Of a DNA stretch of 36,743 nt, positions 15,427-24,355 are shown piece after piece. Location of the stretch: the NCBI GenBank assembly GCA_024653965.1, contig JANLGW010000009.1, forward strand, positions 1 to 36,743. Direction: 5' to 3'. The notes beneath the pieces were generated by a model. That model was given only the letters and a program-made list of their open reading frames with translations, did no database searches and was not told the origin of the DNA. A program made the position numbers and the translations under genes. The stretch comes from Rhodospirillales bacterium. Lineage in GTDB: Bacteria > Pseudomonadota > Alphaproteobacteria > Rhodospirillales > Magnetovibrionaceae. Position 1 is the stretch's first letter. Each line of letters opens with the position of its first letter.

Positions 15427-17049
15427 ATGCAAAATCTCAAGATCGCCCATCAATTTTTAATCTTATTTGCCATATTGATCCTTGGCGCGTTGACACTTTT
15501 GGTCACGTTGACCCTGACGACCCGGCAAGTGGATGAGCAAATTAAATCCGTCAGTGAACAAACCCTATTGGTCACCCGGCAGCTGAACGATATCCGCGAT
15601 ACGGCCACGCAGATCGTCGGCGCGTTCCACCATAACGATGCACACCCAGCCGCAACGTCCGACCCCTCAATCGCCACCGCCCATGCCCAGGATATTGCGG
15701 ATATCCTATTAAAATTCAATATGTTCTTAAACCATTACAGCCACGTCATTGACGTTTATTTTCCCGAGGAAGCTTCGCTTCGCGACGCGGTCCTCAACCG
15801 GGCCTCGATCTTAAAGCAGCTTGCCGAGCGCCTGAGTTCAGGACAAAACGCAGCGCCATCCGCACCAGACGCAGCAGACCCGTTCGACGAGCTCATTCGG
15901 GCGCAGATCAATCTGCAAACGTCCGTCAGCGAAGCGATGGAGCATGAACAAAACGAACTGACCGAGCGCATTGAGCGCATCCGGGACGCGCTCCATCAAA
16001 CGAATCTGACCATATGGATGAGTTTTTTAGGCCTGAGCGTCCTAATCGCGGCGGCGGCGCTTTATGTGGCGCGCCGGATTGTGCGGCGCATCGAAACCCT
16101 GCGCACCGCCACACTTAAAGTGGGCGATACCAACCTCTCCATCAGGGTCGAAGACGACCAGCGCGATGAACTCGGCGATCTGGCCCGGTCTTTTAACGCC
16201 ATGACGGTCCAGCTGTCCGATATGATCGCCGGGCGCGACACGGCGGAAGGACGTTTGCGCGAACTGAACAACCACCTGGAAAGCCTGGTCAATTCCCGCA
16301 CTCAAGAATTTAAGCACGCCAAAGAGCAGGCCGAAGAAGCCAACCGCGCCAAAACCCGGTTCCTCGCTTCCATGGGTCATGAACTGCGCACCCCCCTAAA
16401 CGCCATCATGGGCTTCGCCCAAATGATTAAACTGTGCGAACTGTCCAAAGAAAAAGAAGAAGAATACGTCACCATCATCGTCGACAATTGCCGCACTTTA
16501 TTGGGCGAAATCAATCAGTTGCTGGTGCTGTCGAAACTTTCCGACACCGATAAGATGATCGAGCGCCAGCCCGTTTCCTTGAACCAGGCCATCGAAGGCA
16601 GCATCGCCCGTTCAACCCTGCTGGCGCGGCAATATGGCGTCAAAATCAAAAATGAGACAAACCGGGCCGCCCTGCCCAATGTTTTGGCGCAGGAAATCAC
16701 CCTAAACACCATTTTCGACAACCTGATGTCCAACGCGATCAAATACAACCGACCCAAAGACGGCCAAGTAACCCTTCGCGACCAAAGCCTATCCCGGTCC
16801 CTGCACCGGGTGTTCATCGAAGACACAGGAATGGGCTTTAAAGAAGCCTTCCCCGGCCAAGCGCTAGAGCCGTTCGAGCGCCTGAAACACTTTGGCGGTG
16901 CCATCGACGGGTGCGGCGTGGGGCTGACCATCGCCAGCAACTTCATCAACAGCATCAACGGCAAATTAGGCTACGAGCCCATCACCGAGGGCGGCATGCG
17001 GTTTTGGGTCGATTTGGAAGTCGCACCAAATAAAAGTCAAACTTCCTGA
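15427..17049 (+). CDS. Membrane sensor histidine kinase (orphan)
   Basis: 540 residues. Two membrane segments (about 8-30 and 196-218) enclose a sensor region of about 165 residues without an obvious known fold, rich in helix. Then come a HAMP domain (about 216-268, with DELGDLARSFNAMT), a coiled linker, a HisKA domain with the H-box ASMGHELRTPLNAIMGF (phosphorylated H318), and an ATPase domain with the N box (NLMSNAIKYN), G1 (DTGMGF) and G2 (GCGVGLTIA). There is no receiver domain and no response regulator in the window, so partner and signal are unknown. The start ATG at 15427 has no clear ribosome site. It is divergent from rpsB and its last 13 bp overlap the end of dnaE tail to tail. Confidence 0.93.
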   Translation: MQNLKIAHQFLILFAILILGALTLLVTLTLTTRQVDEQIKSVSEQTLLVTRQLNDIRDTATQIVGAFHHNDAHPAATSDPSIATAHAQDIADILLKFNMFLNHYSHVIDVYFPEEASLRDAVLNRASILKQLAERLSSGQNAAPSAPDAADPFDELIRAQINLQTSVSEAMEHEQNELTERIERIRDALHQTNLTIWMSFLGLSVLIAAAALYVARRIVRRIETLRTATLKVGDTNLSIRVEDDQRDELGDLARSFNAMTVQLSDMIAGRDTAEGRLRELNNHLESLVNSRTQEFKHAKEQAEEANRAKTRFLASMGHELRTPLNAIMGFAQMIKLCELSKEKEEEYVTIIVDNCRTLLGEINQLLVLSKLSDTDKMIERQPVSLNQAIEGSIARSTLLARQYGVKIKNETNRAALPNVLAQEITLNTIFDNLMSNAIKYNRPKDGQVTLRDQSLSRSLHRVFIEDTGMGFKEAFPGQALEPFERLKHFGGAIDGCGVGLTIASNFINSINGKLGYEPITEGGMRFWVDLEVAPNKSQTS

Positions 17050-20000
17050 ATCTCGACAATCCCGGGAATGGCATTGAGCGCGTGCAGCAGTTCGGGCGTG
17101 ACCGAAACGGGGCTATCCTTCAGCGCGATGGTGGTTTCATGGTGTGGCGTGCGGGCCAAAATAGAAACCTTGCCCCTGCCCCGTTTGGCTCCGTTCAACA
17201 CCTGCGCCAATTGCGCCAAAGGTTTATCGTCAATCACCGTGACCTTCAGTCCCGCCGCAGTCTGCGCCGCCAATTTATCGAGCGCCTTCAGCGATTGCGC
17301 GGTCAGGCGCGCGGTTTCGCCTTCAAATTGGGCGGTGGCCTTAATCAATACCGGCTGGCCGGGCACCAGCAATTCAGCCGCCGCACTGAGAATTTCCGAA
17401 AACAGCGTCACTTCAAACGCACCCGAGGCGTCGGAGCAGCTTAAAAACGCGTAGCGGTTGCCCTTTTGGCTGATGCGCTCTTTTTTCGACATCACCGTAC
17501 CGGCCAGGGTGAAGTTGCCCGATTGGCCACGGGCCAAAATGGCGGCATACGGCGTGACCTCCAGACGCTCCAGGCTTTTGCCGTAACTGTCGAGCGGGTG
17601 GGCGGAAAGGAAAAAGCCGATGGCGTCGAATTCTTCCTTGAGCCGTTCCATCGGCGGCCAATCGGCCACATCGGGCAGGCGAATGGCCTGCACCGGCTGG
17701 TCTTCGCCGCCGAACAGGCCAATCTGGCTGCTGGCGCGTTCCGCCGTCTGCGCCGAAGCCTCGCCCATGATGACCTCTAGGCCTAAAAACAACTTTTTGC
17801 GATTGGGCTCCAGGGCGTCGAACACACCCGAACGGATCATGTTTTCCATCTGACGTTTGTTGACTTGATGGGTGTCGAGGCGCGAGGCGAAATCGTTGAT
17901 GGATTTGAACGGCCCGCCCTTGGCGCGTTCAGTGATGAGAGTCTGCATCGCCGCTTGGCCGACGTTTTTCAACGCCGCCAGCGCGTAACGAATGGCGGTA
18001 GCTTTACCGTTGGCGTCGCGTTCGACCTTGAAATAGGTTTCCGACTTGTTGATGTCGGGGGTTTTCAGCTTCACCCCCATACGGTCCAATTCCTGGCGAT
18101 AGGCGTTGAGTTTGTCGGTATTGCTCAAATCCAACGTCATCGACGCGGCCATGAACTCATAAGGAAAATTAGCCTTCATATAGGCCGTATGATAGGCCAC
18201 CAACGCATACGCGGCAGCGTGCGATTTATTGAAGCCGTAACCCGCGAACTTGTTGACCTGATCGAAGATTTCGTTGGCCTTGGCCGCCGAAACGCCCCGG
18301 CCCTCGGCACCTTCGACAAAAATGGCGCGCTGCTGATCCATTTCTTCTTGGATCTTTTTACCCATGGCACGGCGCAGCAGATCGGCGCCGCCTAAGGTGT
18401 AACCGGAAAGCTCCTGGGCGATCTGCATGACCTGTTCTTGATAGATCATGATGCCGAAGGTTTCTTTTAAGATCGGCTCCAACGTCGGATAGAGATAATC
18501 CGGCTCTTCGTCGCCGTGTTTGCGGCGGATGTAAGCGGGAATGTTTTCCATCGGACCGGGACGATAGAGCGCCACGATCGCGATAATGTCTTCGAACGTG
18601 GTCGGACGCAGGCCGCGCAGCTGATCTTTCATGCCCGCACTTTCCAACTGGAACACACCCTGCGTTTCGGCGCGTTGCAGCAGATCGAACGAAGCCGGAT
18701 CATCCAGCGGCACGGTGGTCAGGTCCACCTTCGCGCCCCCTTCGGCGGCGAACTTCACCGCCATGTCCAGCACGGTGAGCGTCTTCAGACCCAAAAAGTC
18801 GAACTTCACCAGCCCAGCCTGTTCCACGTACTTCATATTGAAGCCGGTGACCGGCATGTCGGAGCGCGGATCGCGATAAAGCGGCACCAACTGATCCAAG
18901 GGCCGGTCGCCGATCACCACGCCCGCCGCATGGGTCGAAGCATGGCGATAAAGACCTTCCAGCGGCTTGGCGATTTCCATCAGGCGTGCGACTTCTTCTT
19001 CCTCGCGGATCATCTCGCGCAGCTGCGGTTCGGCGGTGATGGCTTCGGGCAGCGTCATGGCCTTGCCCGGATCGTTGGGTACCAATTTGCAGATGCGGTC
19101 CACCTGACCATAGGGCATTTCCAGCACCCGCCCGACATCGCGCAGCACCGCGCGCGCCTGCAATTTACCAAAGGTGATGATCTGCGCCACGTGATCGCGG
19201 CCATATTTTTCCTGCACGTAACGGATAACCTCGTCGCGGCGATCCTGGCAGAAGTCGATATCGAAGTCGGGCATGGAAACGCGTTCGGGGTTCAAGAAGC
19301 GCTCGAACAGCAAGCCAAAGCGCAGCGGATCCAAATCGGTAATGGTCAGCACCCACGCCACCACCGAGCCGGCACCCGAACCACGGCCCGGCCCCACGGG
19401 GATGCCCTGGTCCTTGGCCCATTTGATGAAGTCTGCCACGATCAGGAAATAACCGGGAAAGCCCATCTGGATGATCACACCCAGTTCGAACTCCAACCGT
19501 TCGCGGTAGGGCTTGGCGATCTCTTCTTTTTGCGCGTCGTTCATGCCCTCGGCAAAAACGTGGGTGCGCAGGCGATGTTCCAGCCCATCGATGGCCTGTT
19601 TGCGCAGCTCGTCTTGTTCGGTCAAGCCCGCGCCGCAATCGAACGGCGGCAGAATGGGAGCAACGTTTTTCACCTTGTAGGCGCAGCGCTGGGCCACCAC
19701 CAAGGTATTGGCGATGGCTTCCGGCACATCGGCGAACAGCACTTCCATTTCTTTAGGCGACTTAAAATAATGCTCCGGCGTCAGATGGCGGCGTTCGCTC
19801 TGACTGACATACGCGCCCTCGGCGATACAGATCAGCGCGTCGTGGGCTTCATACATGCCCTTGTCAGAAAAAAACGCCTCGTTGGTGGCGACCAACGGCA
19901 CGTTCAAGGCATAGGCCAGATCGATCTGGCGGTCTTCGATCTGCTTTTCATCCCGCAGGCCGTGGCGTTGCAATTCGATATACAGGCGGTCGCCAAACGC

Positions 20001-20510
20001 CGCGAGCAGACGCTCCAGCAAGGATCGCGCATGATCGTCTTGACCATCGAGCAACAAACGCCCCACCGGCCCCTTCACCCCGCCGCTGAGCAAGATCAGC
20101 CCGCCCGCATACTTTTCCAAATCGGCTAAAGTCACCTTGGGGTCTTCGACGTCTTCGCTATCCATGTACGCCACGCTCAACAGCTTGAGCAGATTGCGAT
20201 AGCCCAGATCGTCTTGCACCAGCACCACCACCTGATCGGGCGCAGCGTAATGGGCGATGCGGCCCGCCTGTGGTCCGGCCCCGCCTTCGCGTTCGACCGA
20301 CAACTGACAGCCGATGATGGGCTGCACGCCGTTGGATGCGGCGGCCAGCGAAAACTCCATCGCGCCAAACAAATTGTTGGTATCGGTAACGGCGACGGCG
20401 GGCATCTTTGCCGCCACGCACATGCCCGCCAGTTCCTTGATGCGGATCGCACCTTCGGAAAGAGAATAAGCGCTATGCACGCGCAAATGGACAAATCCGG
20501 CATGGGTCAT
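17037..20510 (-). CDS. dnaE: DNA polymerase III alpha subunit DnaE
   Basis: About 1157 residues, full length. Replicative polymerase subunit. An N-terminal PHP domain (from FVHLRVHSAYSLSEGAI) is followed by the polymerase palm with PDFDIDFCQDRRDEVIRY near residue 415 (catalytic aspartates) and the preceding VGPGRGSGAGS. Next come fingers with GLYRHASTHAAGVVIGD and KFDFLGLKTLTVLD, then a helix-hairpin-helix region and the C-terminal OB fold (FTLAGTVMSKKERISQKGN). Start: 20510 gives MTHAGFVHLRVHS, which fits the family N-terminus. The ATG at 20528 has AAAGG seven bases upstream and is also plausible; the frame stays open to a GTG at 20552. It follows lolD on the same strand. Confidence 0.96.
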   Translation of the reverse strand: MTHAGFVHLRVHSAYSLSEGAIRIKELAGMCVAAKMPAVAVTDTNNLFGAMEFSLAAASNGVQPIIGCQLSVEREGGAGPQAGRIAHYAAPDQVVVLVQDDLGYRNLLKLLSVAYMDSEDVEDPKVTLADLEKYAGGLILLSGGVKGPVGRLLLDGQDDHARSLLERLLAAFGDRLYIELQRHGLRDEKQIEDRQIDLAYALNVPLVATNEAFFSDKGMYEAHDALICIAEGAYVSQSERRHLTPEHYFKSPKEMEVLFADVPEAIANTLVVAQRCAYKVKNVAPILPPFDCGAGLTEQDELRKQAIDGLEHRLRTHVFAEGMNDAQKEEIAKPYRERLEFELGVIIQMGFPGYFLIVADFIKWAKDQGIPVGPGRGSGAGSVVAWVLTITDLDPLRFGLLFERFLNPERVSMPDFDIDFCQDRRDEVIRYVQEKYGRDHVAQIITFGKLQARAVLRDVGRVLEMPYGQVDRICKLVPNDPGKAMTLPEAITAEPQLREMIREEEEVARLMEIAKPLEGLYRHASTHAAGVVIGDRPLDQLVPLYRDPRSDMPVTGFNMKYVEQAGLVKFDFLGLKTLTVLDMAVKFAAEGGAKVDLTTVPLDDPASFDLLQRAETQGVFQLESAGMKDQLRGLRPTTFEDIIAIVALYRPGPMENIPAYIRRKHGDEEPDYLYPTLEPILKETFGIMIYQEQVMQIAQELSGYTLGGADLLRRAMGKKIQEEMDQQRAIFVEGAEGRGVSAAKANEIFDQVNKFAGYGFNKSHAAAYALVAYHTAYMKANFPYEFMAASMTLDLSNTDKLNAYRQELDRMGVKLKTPDINKSETYFKVERDANGKATAIRYALAALKNVGQAAMQTLITERAKGGPFKSINDFASRLDTHQVNKRQMENMIRSGVFDALEPNRKKLFLGLEVIMGEASAQTAERASSQIGLFGGEDQPVQAIRLPDVADWPPMERLKEEFDAIGFFLSAHPLDSYGKSLERLEVTPYAAILARGQSGNFTLAGTVMSKKERISQKGNRYAFLSCSDASGAFEVTLFSEILSAAAELLVPGQPVLIKATAQFEGETARLTAQSLKALDKLAAQTAAGLKVTVIDDKPLAQLAQVLNGAKRGRGKVSILARTPHHETTIALKDSPVSVTPELLHALNAIPGIVEIQEV

Positions 20511-20576
20511 GGGCAAAGAATTCCACATTCCGGCGCCTTTGTCAGGCGACACTTATCAACAAGCGGGGCCGATGCA

Positions 20577-21269
20577 TCACACTTCGACTAGGTGCCCGTC
20601 TTCCACACGCACGATACGATCCATGCGCGCTGCCAAGTCTGGATTATGGGTGGCGATCAGCGCCGTAAGTCCGGCCTGACGGGTCAACTTCAACAGCATG
20701 TTGAAGACTTCGTCGGCGGTTTCCGGGTCCAAATTTCCGGTGGGTTCGTCGGCCAGCAACAAATCCGGCGCATTGGCCAGCGCCCGACCGATGGCGACCC
20801 GTTGCTGTTCGCCGCCCGACAATTCGGCGGGACGATGGCTGGCGCGCGCGCTCAAATGCAAGGTGTTGAGCAACTGCATCGCGCGCTCTTTGGCCACGGT
20901 CTTACTTAAGCCCGCGATAATCTGCGGAATGGCGATGTTTTCCATCGCCGAAAACTCCGGCAACAGATGATGATACTGATAGACGAAGCCCAAATGTTTG
21001 CGCCGCAACTCGGTGCGCCGGTCATCGCCCAACTTGGACGCCGCTTCGCCCGAGATATAAACCTCGCCGCCGTCGGCGTGTTCCAGCAGGCCCGCGATCT
21101 GCAGCAGCGTCGATTTGCCCGAACCGCTCGGCCCCACCAATGCGACGATCTCACCCATCGAAAGGGTCAGGTTCGCTCCTTTAAGCACCTGAAGCTGGGT
21201 ATGGCCGCGACCGAACTGGCGCACTACGCCTTCCAGTTTGAGCACCGTTTTTTTCTGTGCATCACTCAT
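20577..21269 (-). CDS. lolD: Lipoprotein-releasing ABC transporter ATP-binding protein LolD
   Basis: 230 residues. ATPase of the LolCDE-type complex, which extracts outer-membrane lipoproteins from the inner membrane and hands them to LolA. Walker [10 protein letters not shown] at about 46-54, signature [15 protein letters not shown], Walker [13 protein letters not shown] and the switch histidine in [10 protein letters not shown]. The start overlaps the end of the permease gene by 8 bp, so the two are coupled. Confidence 0.96.
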   Translation of the reverse strand: MSDAQKKTVLKLEGVVRQFGRGHTQLQVLKGANLTLSMGEIVALVGPSGSGKSTLLQIAGLLEHADGGEVYISGEAASKLGDDRRTELRRKHLGFVYQYHHLLPEFSAMENIAIPQIIAGLSKTVAKERAMQLLNTLHLSARASHRPAELSGGEQQRVAIGRALANAPDLLLADEPTGNLDPETADEVFNMLLKLTRQAGLTALIATHNPDLAARMDRIVRVEDGHLVEV

Positions 21270-22506
21270 AACGCAGCGCCTCCGCCGGATCGAGACGCGC
21301 GGCGCGCCAAGACGGATAAAGCGTCGCCAAGAATGACAGCCCCAAGCCCATCAGCACCGTGGCCAAAACCTCCATGGGATCGACCTTCGCGGGCAATTGC
21401 GACAGGAAATAGATTTCCGCCGCGAACAGTTCGGTGCCGGTGACGGATTGAATCCACTGGCGGATGCTTTCGATATTGAGCGAGAACCACAGCCCCAGCA
21501 CAAAGCCGCTAAACGTGCCGACCACGCCGATGCTGGCCCCGGCGATGAAGAAGATGCGCATGATGGAGCCGCGGGTCGCCCCCATGGTGCGCAAGATGGC
21601 GATGTCGCGCCCCTTGTCCTTCACCAACATGATCAGGCTGGAAATGATGTTGAACGCGGCGACCAAGATGATCAGCGTCAAAATCAAAAACATCACGTTG
21701 CGTTCCACCTGAATGGCGTTGAAGAAACTGGCGTTGGTTTTTTGCCAGTCGAACACCCGCGCCTGCTCGCCCATTGCAGCCTTGATGCTCTCGCCGATCT
21801 CGGTGGTCTTGGAGGTATCGTCGACAAAAACTTCTAGATTGCTGACCGCATCGGGCATTTGAAAATACACCTGGGCGGAGTGCAAGGGGATGAACGCAAA
21901 ACTGCTGTCGTATTCGAACATGCCGATGGAAAACGTCGCGACGACACGAAACGCCCGCATGCGCGGCACGGTGCCGAACGCGGTGGGCTGGCCGCTGGGC
22001 GAAATGATGGTGATCTTATCGCTCACCCGCACACCCAGACGCCGGGCCATTTCGGTGCCGATGATGATGGTGTCATCCGCACCGAAATCATCGAGCGACC
22101 CGGCTTGAATGTTACCGGCCAACATGGGCCGGGCGCGTAGGTCTTCGGATTTGATGCCGCGCATCACCGCGCCCCTCGCCTGCCCGGTCGCGGTCGCCAT
22201 CACTTGGCCTTCGATCAGGGGCGAAACGCTGAGCACGCCTTTGACGCCGCGCACGACAATGGCCTTGGCGTCGTAATCTTCCATCGAACCGATGGGCGCA
22301 TAAATGTTGACGTGACCGTTCAGGCCCAAAATGCGGCCCATCAATTCGCCGCGAAATCCGTTCATCACGCTCATGACGATGATCAGCGTCGCCACGCCGA
22401 TAGCGATGCCCAACAGCGAAAACCAGGTGATAACCGAAACGAAGCCCTCGCGCTTACGCGCGCGCAAATAGCGTATGGCCATCATCCATTCAAACGCAGA
22501 AAACAT
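21262..22506 (-). CDS. lolC: Lipoprotein-releasing ABC transporter permease (LolC/LolE family)
   Basis: 414 residues. One N-terminal membrane segment (about 23-46, [20 protein letters not shown]), a periplasmic MacB-like domain of about 210 residues, and three C-terminal membrane segments ([20 protein letters not shown] and after). The start [22 protein letters not shown] is characteristic. Alphaproteobacteria usually have one permease gene that forms a homodimer with LolD, as here; the symbol lolC is by convention and some annotations use lolE. A possible promoter is at 22570-22598. Confidence 0.94.
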   Translation of the reverse strand: MFSAFEWMMAIRYLRARKREGFVSVITWFSLLGIAIGVATLIIVMSVMNGFRGELMGRILGLNGHVNIYAPIGSMEDYDAKAIVVRGVKGVLSVSPLIEGQVMATATGQARGAVMRGIKSEDLRARPMLAGNIQAGSLDDFGADDTIIIGTEMARRLGVRVSDKITIISPSGQPTAFGTVPRMRAFRVVATFSIGMFEYDSSFAFIPLHSAQVYFQMPDAVSNLEVFVDDTSKTTEIGESIKAAMGEQARVFDWQKTNASFFNAIQVERNVMFLILTLIILVAAFNIISSLIMLVKDKGRDIAILRTMGATRGSIMRIFFIAGASIGVVGTFSGFVLGLWFSLNIESIRQWIQSVTGTELFAAEIYFLSQLPAKVDPMEVLATVLMGLGLSFLATLYPSWRAARLDPAEALRYE

Positions 22507-22569
22507 CTAGGCAATGATCCTTCAAAAAATAAATTTTGCGGGCGGTGAAACGCCAGCCCGTGTCGTCTG

Positions 22570-22598
22570 ACTTTAGGATAACGCGCGCTTAGGGGCAA
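22570..22598 (-). promoter_or_regulatory. Possible promoter of lolC-lolD-dnaE
   Basis: On the minus strand TTGCCC (22598-22593), 17-base spacer, TAAAGT (22575-22570), 64 bp upstream of lolC. Moderate hexamer match in a 144-bp gap. Confidence 0.35.
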
Positions 22599-22650
22599 TG
22601 GCGGGGAGAAAAAGCGACGCGCCAAAGGGAGTACACGCCTTATTTGCCCC

Positions 22651-23130
22651 CTATTTGGCGGCTGGGGTGGCCTCAGCATCTTTGAGCATCGCGGCGCAGG
22701 CTTTACTCACCGCGCGCGAATCGTCTGGGTTCAGCGGCTTGCCGTTGACCGTCAACCCGCCCAGCGCCAGATCGTATTGGATAGTAAAAAGGTCCGCCGT
22801 GGCGGTATGCAGCCCTGCGCCGGAAATGCCGTAGCGCCCGGCAAAATCCATACCGAAATCGATGACGATTTTATCGGGCAGTGCGATCTCGCCCAACGTT
22901 TGCCCGGCATTGGCCGGAGCGACCGCCTTGCCACGAACATCCACGCCGGGTTTGTAGGCCACATCGTCACTCGGCGTATACTCGACTTGACGCTTGAGCA
23001 AGCGCTTGCAGTCTTCCTGCGAAACCGAGGCCACGCGGGGCGCATCTTTGGATGCTTCTTGGGCGAAGGCCGCCGACAGACAAAGGGGCGCTGAAAGGGC
23101 GATCACACAAAGGGAAGGAAAGATTTTCAT
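22651..23130 (-). CDS. Exported protein of unknown function
   Basis: 159 residues. The signal peptide at 1-23 (core CVIALSAPLCLSAAFA, cleavage likely before QEAS) sends it to the periplasm. The mature part has two cysteines (C41, C145) that could form a disulfide, and a conserved-looking block VAYKPGVDVRGKAVAPANAG at 57-76. A beta-rich stretch follows (IALPDKIVIDFGMDF; FTIQYDLALGGLTVNGKPL). It resembles uncharacterised alphaproteobacterial proteins with a PGVDV-G-VAPA motif, but I cannot name a function. It lies 23 bp after tag on the same strand. Confidence 0.8.
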   Translation of the reverse strand: MKIFPSLCVIALSAPLCLSAAFAQEASKDAPRVASVSQEDCKRLLKRQVEYTPSDDVAYKPGVDVRGKAVAPANAGQTLGEIALPDKIVIDFGMDFAGRYGISGAGLHTATADLFTIQYDLALGGLTVNGKPLNPDDSRAVSKACAAMLKDAEATPAAK

Positions 23131-23153
23131 GGCGACTTCACTCTATCAAGAGA

Positions 23154-23711
23154 TCAGGTTTTGCGAAGGGCTGAATGGGGCCGCATCCAAGCCGGTTTTT
23201 TGCGGGCGATCTTTTTGAACACCGGGCAGCTTTCCCGGTGCGCCCCTTCAAGATAACCCGTGCTCATTAAATATTCGTTCACCACCTCCGGCCCGGTGAA
23301 CTTAAAGGTCTTTTTGAACAACTTCACCCACCCTGCTAAATCCAACGGATGATGCGCCTCCAGCCACTTGGCGAGGCCGCCGTAGCTCACCCGCAGGTTT
23401 TGCACTACGGCCGCATTGTGGATGATGGACATGACTTTCAAGCGATTGCGAATGATGCCGGGATTTTCAAGCAGGCGGGCAACGTCGGTTTCGTCAAAGG
23501 CCGCCACGGCATCCACGTCGAAATCGGCGAACGCCGCCACCGTCTCGGCGCGTTTTTTCAACACCAATTCCCACGACAGTCCGGCTTGAAAAATTTCCAG
23601 GCTCAACAATTCGAACAGCGCGCGTTCATCTTTGCCGGGAAAACCGTATTCAAGATCGTGATAGGGGCCGTGCAGCGGATGACCCGGAGCCTTGTCGCAG
23701 TACCAGTTCAC
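23154..23711 (-). CDS. tag: DNA-3-methyladenine glycosylase I (Tag)
   Basis: 185 residues from a GTG at 23711 with GGGGTGGGG upstream (spacing six). The frame stays open to 23861 over the neighbouring small gene, but no homologous sequence is seen there. Removes 3-methyladenine from alkylated DNA in base excision repair. The zinc-snap residues are all present: C5 and H18 (WYCDKAPGHPLHGPYHDLEY) and H158 and C162 (GAHRESCPVF). E39 (SLEIFQAGLSW) matches the base-binding glutamate. It lies between mce and lolC, where many alphaproteobacteria carry proS. Confidence 0.93.
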   Translation of the reverse strand: MNWYCDKAPGHPLHGPYHDLEYGFPGKDERALFELLSLEIFQAGLSWELVLKKRAETVAAFADFDVDAVAAFDETDVARLLENPGIIRNRLKVMSIIHNAAVVQNLRVSYGGLAKWLEAHHPLDLAGWVKLFKKTFKFTGPEVVNEYLMSTGYLEGAHRESCPVFKKIARKKPAWMRPHSALRKT

Positions 23712-23737
23712 GATTGCCCCACCCCGGTTGAATGCGA

Positions 23738-23923
23738 TTAACGAAGCGGATGTTGCTTGGCGTACTCTGCCGATACGGGCCGGGCAACGGCGGAAACTTG
23801 AAACATCCAACCGACCCCCACCGTCAACACGACGATCATGGCCGTAATAATGCCGATCCATTTTTTATTGATGGTAATCTGGCTGACGCCGGTGATTTCC
23901 AGTTTCTTTTCTTTTTTGTCCAT
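23738..23923 (-). CDS. Small single-span membrane protein, unknown
   Basis: 61 residues. The start ATG at 23923 has an excellent ribosome site, GGGAGG at five bases, which supports translation. A charged lysine-rich N-terminus (MDKKEKKLEITGVSQ) is followed by one membrane segment at about 23-43 (IGIITAMIVVLTVGVGWMF) and a short tail ending KQHPLR. It lies 25 bp after mce and 26 bp before the tag start, so it is probably cotranscribed with both. In relatives a two-span DUF1467 protein often sits here; this one is shorter and has one span. No function can be assigned. Confidence 0.75.
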   Translation of the reverse strand: MDKKEKKLEITGVSQITINKKWIGIITAMIVVLTVGVGWMFQVSAVARPVSAEYAKQHPLR

Positions 23924-23948
23924 GGGCGCCTCCCGAACGCAGGTGGAC

Positions 23949-24353
23949 CTATTTTTGCTCTAACTCGATCAGGGTCGCGCAAAAATCCTTAGGGTGCAGA
24001 AACAAAACCGGCTTGTCATGTGCGCCCATGCGAATTCCGCCCGAACCTAAAATACGCACCCCTTGGGCCTGCAATGCGATCTGGGCTTGCTCGATGTCAT
24101 CAACCTCGAAACACAAATGATGCACCCCGCCTTCGGGGTTGCGCTCCAAGAACTTGGCGATGGGAGAATTTTCGCCCAGTGGCTCCATCAATTCAAGCTT
24201 GGTGTTGGGCAGCTCGATGAACACCGTGGTGACGCCATGCTCGGGCAATGCCAAAGGCGCGGATACTTTGGCGCCCAGTTTGTTTGCATAGATGGCCGAT
24301 GCCGCTTGCAAATCCGGCACCGCGATGGCGACATGGTTCAAGTTGCCGAGCAT
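23949..24353 (-). CDS. mce: Methylmalonyl-CoA epimerase
   Basis: 134 residues, two VOC (glyoxalase-fold) modules. Interconverts (S)- and (R)-methylmalonyl-CoA in propionyl-CoA metabolism. Candidate metal ligands are H7 (LNHVAIAV), a histidine at 78-79 (GGVHHLCFEV) and E130 (ATLIELEQ). The block GVTTVFIELPNTKLELMEPL is typical of the family. It lies 2 bp after the RNase J gene, an arrangement common in alphaproteobacteria. The mutase is not in the window. Confidence 0.94.
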   Translation of the reverse strand: MLGNLNHVAIAVPDLQAASAIYANKLGAKVSAPLALPEHGVTTVFIELPNTKLELMEPLGENSPIAKFLERNPEGGVHHLCFEVDDIEQAQIALQAQGVRILGSGGIRMGAHDKPVLFLHPKDFCATLIELEQK

Positions 24354-24355
24354 AT

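Noticed and set aside
18516-20129. 537-codon plus-strand open frame inside dnaE
   Set aside because: Composition rich in His, Arg and Gln with no domain; it is the reverse-strand shadow of dnaE, which matches its family over the full length.
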